A DNA stretch of 25,287 bases from VBCK01 sp035511515 (GTDB lineage: Bacteria; Pseudomonadota; Gammaproteobacteria; Burkholderiales; Burkholderiaceae_F). The notes below the pieces were generated by a model. The model was not told where the DNA came from and searched no databases. It was given only the letters and a program-made list of their open reading frames with translations. Both the position numbers and the translations under genes were made by a program. Below are positions 21,920-25,287 of this stretch, piece after piece (within the stretch, counting starts at the first letter, position 1; each line of letters starts with the position of its first letter). The stretch lies in contig DATKFG010000028.1 in NCBI GenBank assembly GCA_035511515.1, forward strand, positions 1 through 25,287, given 5' to 3'.

Positions 21920-23767
21920 GTGTGTGGGATCGTCGGCGCGGTCGCGCAGAGGAACATTGTTCCGACTCTGGTCGAAGGTCTTCGGCGCCTCGAATACCGC
22001 GGCTATGACTCCTGCGGCGTCGCCGTCCACATGGACGGGGAACTGAAGCGACTGCGCAGCGTGTCGCGCATCGCCGAATTGAACCAGCAGGCCGAGTCTT
22101 TATCGTCCTTTCTCGGCATTGCCCATACGCGCTGGGCCACGCACGGCGCGCCGACGACCGCCAATGCGCACCCGCACGTGTCCGCCGGCCCCGGCGTGCC
22201 GAAAGGGGGTATCGCGCGCCGCGCTCGTATCGCGGTGGTGCACAACGGCATCATCGAAAACTACGAAGGGCTGCGCGAGGAACTGAAGGCGGCCGGATAT
22301 TCGTTCGAAAGCCAGACCGACACCGAGGTGATCGCGCACCTGGTCGACCACCACTACCAGGGCGACCTGTTCGAGGCCGTGCAGGCCGCCGTCCGGCGGC
22401 TGCAGGGCGCGTACGCGATTGCCGTGTTCTGCCGCGAAGAGCCGCACCGGGTGATCGGTGCGCGCTCGGGCAGCCCCCTGGTGGTCGGCGTCGGTGGCAA
22501 CGAGAACTTCCTGGCGTCGGACGCGCTGGCGCTGGCGGGCGTGACCGATCGGTTCATCTACCTGGAAGAAGGCGACATCGCCGACCTGCAGCTCGGCCGA
22601 GTGTGGATGGTCGATCGCAACGGCCGCCCGGTCGAGCGTCCGGTGCGGACGCTGAACGCGTTTTCGAACGCGGCTGAGCTCGGCCCTTACCGGCATTTCA
22701 TGCAGAAGGAGATCTTCGAGCAGCCCAAGGCGATCGCCGACACGCTGGACCAGGCGATCGCGCTGGACCCGCTGCTGTTCGGCGAAGGCGCTGACGACGT
22801 ACTGGCCGACATCGACCGCGTGTTGATCCTGGCCTGCGGGACCAGCTACTACGCCGCCTGCGTGGCGCGTTACTGGATCGAATCAATCGCCGGCGTTCCG
22901 GTGGAGGTCGAGATCGCCAGCGAGTACCGCTACCGGATTTCAGTGCCGGATCCGGCCACCCTGGTCATCGTGGTGTCTCAGTCCGGCGAGACCGCCGACA
23001 CGCTGGCGGCCCTGAGGCACGCCCGATCGCTCAAGATGAGCAGCACGCTGGCCGTGTGCAACGTCGCCACCAGCGCGATGGTGCGCGAGACGCGCCTGCA
23101 GTTCCTGACGCGCGCCGGCACCGAGATCGGCGTGGCATCGACCAAGGCCTTCACGACCCAGCTGGTTGCGCTCTATCTGCTGGCCACGACGCTGGCCAAG
23201 ATCAAGGGCCGCCTGACCCCCGAGCGCGAGCTCGACGTGGTGCGCAACCTGCGACACCTGCCGGCCGCGGTCCAGAGCGTGCTGGCGCTCGAGCCCAACA
23301 TCATCGCCTGGAGCGACGTGTTCGCGCGCAAGGAAAACGCGCTGTTCCTCGGCCGGGGACTGCACTACCCGATCGCGATGGAGGGCGCGCTGAAGCTGAA
23401 GGAGATCAGCTACATCCACGCCGAGGCCTACCCAGCCGGCGAATTGAAACACGGCCCGCTCGCGCTGGTGACCGATCAAATGCCGGTGGTCACCGTCGCC
23501 CCGAACGACCTGCTGCTGGAGAAGCTCAAAAGCAACATGATGGAGGTGCGCGCCCGTGGCGGGCAGTTGTACGTGTGCGCGGGGGCCGGCACCCACATCG
23601 AGCCCAGCGAGGGCGTGCATGTGATCCGGATGCCCGAGCATTACGGCGACCTGTCACCGGTGCTGCACGTGGTACCGCTGCAGCTTCTGGCCTATCACAC
23701 CGCCGTGGCACGCGGCACCGACATCGACAAGCCGAGGAATCTGGCGAAGAGCGTCACGGTCGAGTAG
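21920..23767 (+). CDS. glmS: Glutamine-fructose-6-phosphate aminotransferase (isomerising)
   Basis: The 615-residue cytoplasmic enzyme makes glucosamine-6-phosphate from fructose-6-phosphate and glutamine for cell wall synthesis. The GTG start at 21920 is fixed by the required N-terminus (M)CGIVGAV, in which the Cys becomes the N-terminal nucleophile after Met removal. The class-II glutaminase domain (RRLEYRGYDSCG, THGAPTTANAHPH, VVHNGIIENY) is followed by two SIS domains (LACGTSYYAACVARYW, VSQSGETADTL, ALKLKEISYIHAEAYPAGELKHGP), ending NLAKSVTVE. There is a short insertion after HPHV (about residues 88-101) compared with E. coli GlmS. GGGGGG just upstream serves as Shine-Dalgarno. The same frame is open far upstream, but only as antisense of the neighbours. 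I saw no glmS ribozyme. Confidence 0.97.
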   Translation: MCGIVGAVAQRNIVPTLVEGLRRLEYRGYDSCGVAVHMDGELKRLRSVSRIAELNQQAESLSSFLGIAHTRWATHGAPTTANAHPHVSAGPGVPKGGIARRARIAVVHNGIIENYEGLREELKAAGYSFESQTDTEVIAHLVDHHYQGDLFEAVQAAVRRLQGAYAIAVFCREEPHRVIGARSGSPLVVGVGGNENFLASDALALAGVTDRFIYLEEGDIADLQLGRVWMVDRNGRPVERPVRTLNAFSNAAELGPYRHFMQKEIFEQPKAIADTLDQAIALDPLLFGEGADDVLADIDRVLILACGTSYYAACVARYWIESIAGVPVEVEIASEYRYRISVPDPATLVIVVSQSGETADTLAALRHARSLKMSSTLAVCNVATSAMVRETRLQFLTRAGTEIGVASTKAFTTQLVALYLLATTLAKIKGRLTPERELDVVRNLRHLPAAVQSVLALEPNIIAWSDVFARKENALFLGRGLHYPIAMEGALKLKEISYIHAEAYPAGELKHGPLALVTDQMPVVTVAPNDLLLEKLKSNMMEVRARGGQLYVCAGAGTHIEPSEGVHVIRMPEHYGDLSPVLHVVPLQLLAYHTAVARGTDIDKPRNLAKSVTVE

Positions 23768-23790
23768 GCGTTGCGAAGGTAAGGCAGGAC

Positions 23791-24783
23791 CTAAAAGCTG
23801 AACCGAGAACGGTGGTCTTGCGGGGTGATGCCCAGCAGGCGCAGGAAGCTGCGGCGCATTGTTTCTTCTGAGCCGAAGCCGCACCGTTGTGCGACTCGCT
23901 TGACCGGCAGGCGTGACTCGGAAAGCAGGCGCCGCGCCGCTTCCACCCTAAGTCGCTCTATCGCACGGGCAGGCGTTTGCCCAGTCGCCTCCGCATAGTG
24001 CCGGCTGAAGCTGCGCCCGCTCATGCCGGCCTGGTCGGCCAGAACCGAAAGCGAAAGATCGCTCGCCAAGTGTTTGTCGATCCAATCGTGGAGCGCGCCA
24101 AACTTGTCGTCTGCTGCTTGCAACTTCAGGGCCGCGCTGAACTGCTCCTGTCCGCCGGGACGCTTGAGAAAAACCACCAGATGTCGGGCTACAGCCAGCG
24201 CCACGGAAAGGCCGAGGTCTTCCTCCACGAGCGCCAGCGCCAGATCAATCCCGGCTGTCACTCCGGCCGACGTCCAAATCGGACCATCACGCAAAAAAAT
24301 CGGATCGGGTTCGACGCGTACGTCCGGAAACCGTTCGGCAAGCTTGGCGCAGTACTTCCAGTGGGTTGTTGCGCGGCGCCCATCCAGCAACCCTGCCGCA
24401 GCCAGCAGGAACGCGCCCGTGCAGACGGAGGCGACACGACGCGCCTGAGTTGATCGCTCGCTAATCCAGTCGACCAATACCGGGTTGTCAGCCGCCGCGT
24501 CGGCCCCCTCGCCACCCGCGACGAGCAGGGTATCCAGCGTCTCACTGGATTGCGTCAGCGGACATGCTGCTATCGCCACGCCGGCCGAGGAAGTGGCGCC
24601 CTCACCGCCCTTCGCCACGACCCTAAGGAGGTAAGGTCGCGCCCCTCCCGAGTCGGCGACGAGATCGTTGGCAGAGGCGAACACCTGAATCGGCCCCGTG
24701 GCGTCGAGCAACTTGAACGCCGGGTACGTGACCACGTCGATGACGCGAACCGGGTTTGGCGAGGAACGAGGGGATTTTGGCAT
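23791..24783 (-). CDS. GlxA/FtrA-like transcriptional regulator (DJ-1/PfpI domain plus AraC HTH)
   Basis: This 330-residue protein has an N-terminal DJ-1/PfpI amidotransferase-like domain (VRVIDVVTYPAFKLLDATGP to about residue 190, with the elbow-like SVCTGAFLLAAAG around Cys121). A C-terminal AraC-type double helix-turn-helix follows (DLSLSVLADQAGMSGRSFSRHY and PVKRVAQRCGFGSEETMRRSF). Such proteins activate nearby or catabolic genes in response to small molecules. ATG 24783 is assumed; GTG 24813 is an alternative. It is divergent from the CMD-fold gene at 24887, which is its most likely target. The A/T content here is slightly higher than in the C1 genes. Confidence 0.9.
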   Translation of the reverse strand: MPKSPRSSPNPVRVIDVVTYPAFKLLDATGPIQVFASANDLVADSGGARPYLLRVVAKGGEGATSSAGVAIAACPLTQSSETLDTLLVAGGEGADAAADNPVLVDWISERSTQARRVASVCTGAFLLAAAGLLDGRRATTHWKYCAKLAERFPDVRVEPDPIFLRDGPIWTSAGVTAGIDLALALVEEDLGLSVALAVARHLVVFLKRPGGQEQFSAALKLQAADDKFGALHDWIDKHLASDLSLSVLADQAGMSGRSFSRHYAEATGQTPARAIERLRVEAARRLLSESRLPVKRVAQRCGFGSEETMRRSFLRLLGITPQDHRSRFSF

Positions 24784-24886
24784 TTCCGCCAGACCTTGCC
24801 ACGTTAATTTCACGCCGTCTATCGCATCGAGCGCGAGCGGATATCACGTCATTCGATCCCTTCAACCCCCACTAAGGTGAATTGCC

Positions 24887-25287
24887 ATGCAAACTTTTCC
24901 CGTCTACACCATGGAATCAGCCCCCGAGCGGTCAAAGCCGTCACTGGCGAGCCTTCAACAGGCATTCGGAATCATCCCGAACATCGCCGGTGCGATGGCG
25001 ACGTCACCGGTCCTGATCGCCAGTCTCGTCGCACTATTCTCGAAGGTGCACAGCGGCAGCTTTAGCGAAGCGCAGATCCAGACCGTTCTTCTCACCAATG
25101 CTGTTACTAACGCCGCGGAATGGCCGGTGGCTTTCCACACGACCCTGGCGCTGAAGGAGGGCGTCGATGCCGTCGATGTGAAGGCCATTCGGGAGCGCAG
25201 CGTCCCGAGGGACAAGAAGCTCGCCGCGCTATCGACGTTGGCGCGCACGCTCATCGAAAAGCGCGGGCACATTTCGGAAAAGGATGC
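24887..25287 (+). CDS. AhpD/carboxymuconolactone decarboxylase-fold protein, cut by window end
   Basis: The frame is open from ATG 24887 to the last base (133 codons seen). AAGGTGA lies 6 nt before the start. The sequence SLASLQQAFGIIPNIAGAMATSPVLIASLVALF is typical of the AhpD/CMD-like family, in which FGxxPNxxxxLAxSP precedes the active-site helix. The helix LTNAVTNAAEWPVAFHTTLA has Glu and His at the usual places, but the CxxC cysteines of AhpD are replaced, so a peroxidase reaction with a redox pair is unlikely. It is probably controlled by the divergent regulator. The 3' end is outside the window. Confidence 0.8.
   Translation, partial: MQTFPVYTMESAPERSKPSLASLQQAFGIIPNIAGAMATSPVLIASLVALFSKVHSGSFSEAQIQTVLLTNAVTNAAEWPVAFHTTLALKEGVDAVDVKAIRERSVPRDKKLAALSTLARTLIEKRGHISEKD

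Noticed and set aside
1..25287. CRISPR array, tRNA, rRNA, transposase, phage genes
   Set aside because: No regularly spaced repeats, no cloverleaf or rRNA-like stretch and no transposase or integrase motif were seen on reading.

Overview
The window is GC-rich DNA with dense, mostly overlapping genes. It looks like the chromosome of a methylotrophic or facultatively methanol-oxidising betaproteobacterium, most likely in Burkholderiales. The reasons are a formyltransferase/hydrolase gene of the tetrahydromethanopterin (H4MPT) C1 pathway (fhcC), a lanthanide-type PQQ methanol dehydrogenase operon (xoxF, xoxG, xoxJ), a complete mxaRSACKL accessory operon, and a divergent lrp/glmS pair of the kind I recall from Burkholderiales. 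Taxonomy is inferred from gene content only.

Layout. (1) 1-1046: a long, almost perfect inverted repeat followed by fhcC. (2) 1043-5154: an OPT-family membrane transporter on the minus strand, divergent from a secreted alpha/beta-hydrolase-domain protein. (3) 5180-9830, minus strand: xoxF, a strong terminator, then folB-like, xoxG, xoxJ and an unrecognised periplasmic protein. (4) 9831-10253: the divergent control region between xoxF and a pterin-carbinolamine dehydratase gene (10254-10643). (5) 10625-16126, minus strand: mxaR-S-A-C-K-L. Every junction overlaps by 4 or 19 nt except mxaS/mxaA, which is split by a ~207 bp palindromic repeat element related to the one at 19-226. (6) 16181-19383: the 'quinoprotein relay' set, made of an intact metallo-beta-lactamase-fold protein, a fused SoxYZ-like carrier, a small four-cysteine periplasmic protein on the opposite strand, and a second MBL-fold protein that has lost most zinc ligands. 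(7) 19410-21211: RNase T2 and a type-2 ferredoxin/flavodoxin-NADP reductase, translationally coupled. (8) 21299-23767: an Lrp/AsnC regulator and glmS diverging from an AT-rich island. (9) 23791-25287: a DJ-1/AraC (GlxA/FtrA-like) regulator and a truncated AhpD/CMD-fold gene.

How it fits together. XoxF would oxidise methanol in the periplasm and pass electrons to cytochrome XoxG, with XoxJ as periplasmic partner. FhcC belongs to the cytoplasmic H4MPT-linked formaldehyde-to-formate branch, and the two pterin enzymes may serve cofactor supply. The mxaRSACKL genes are classically needed to mature calcium-type MxaFI methanol dehydrogenase, yet no mxaF, mxaI, mxaG or mxaJ of that type is in the window. 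The relay genes at 16181-19383 are associated with PQQ dehydrogenases but their biochemistry is not established. I see no rRNA, tRNA, CRISPR array, transposase or phage gene.
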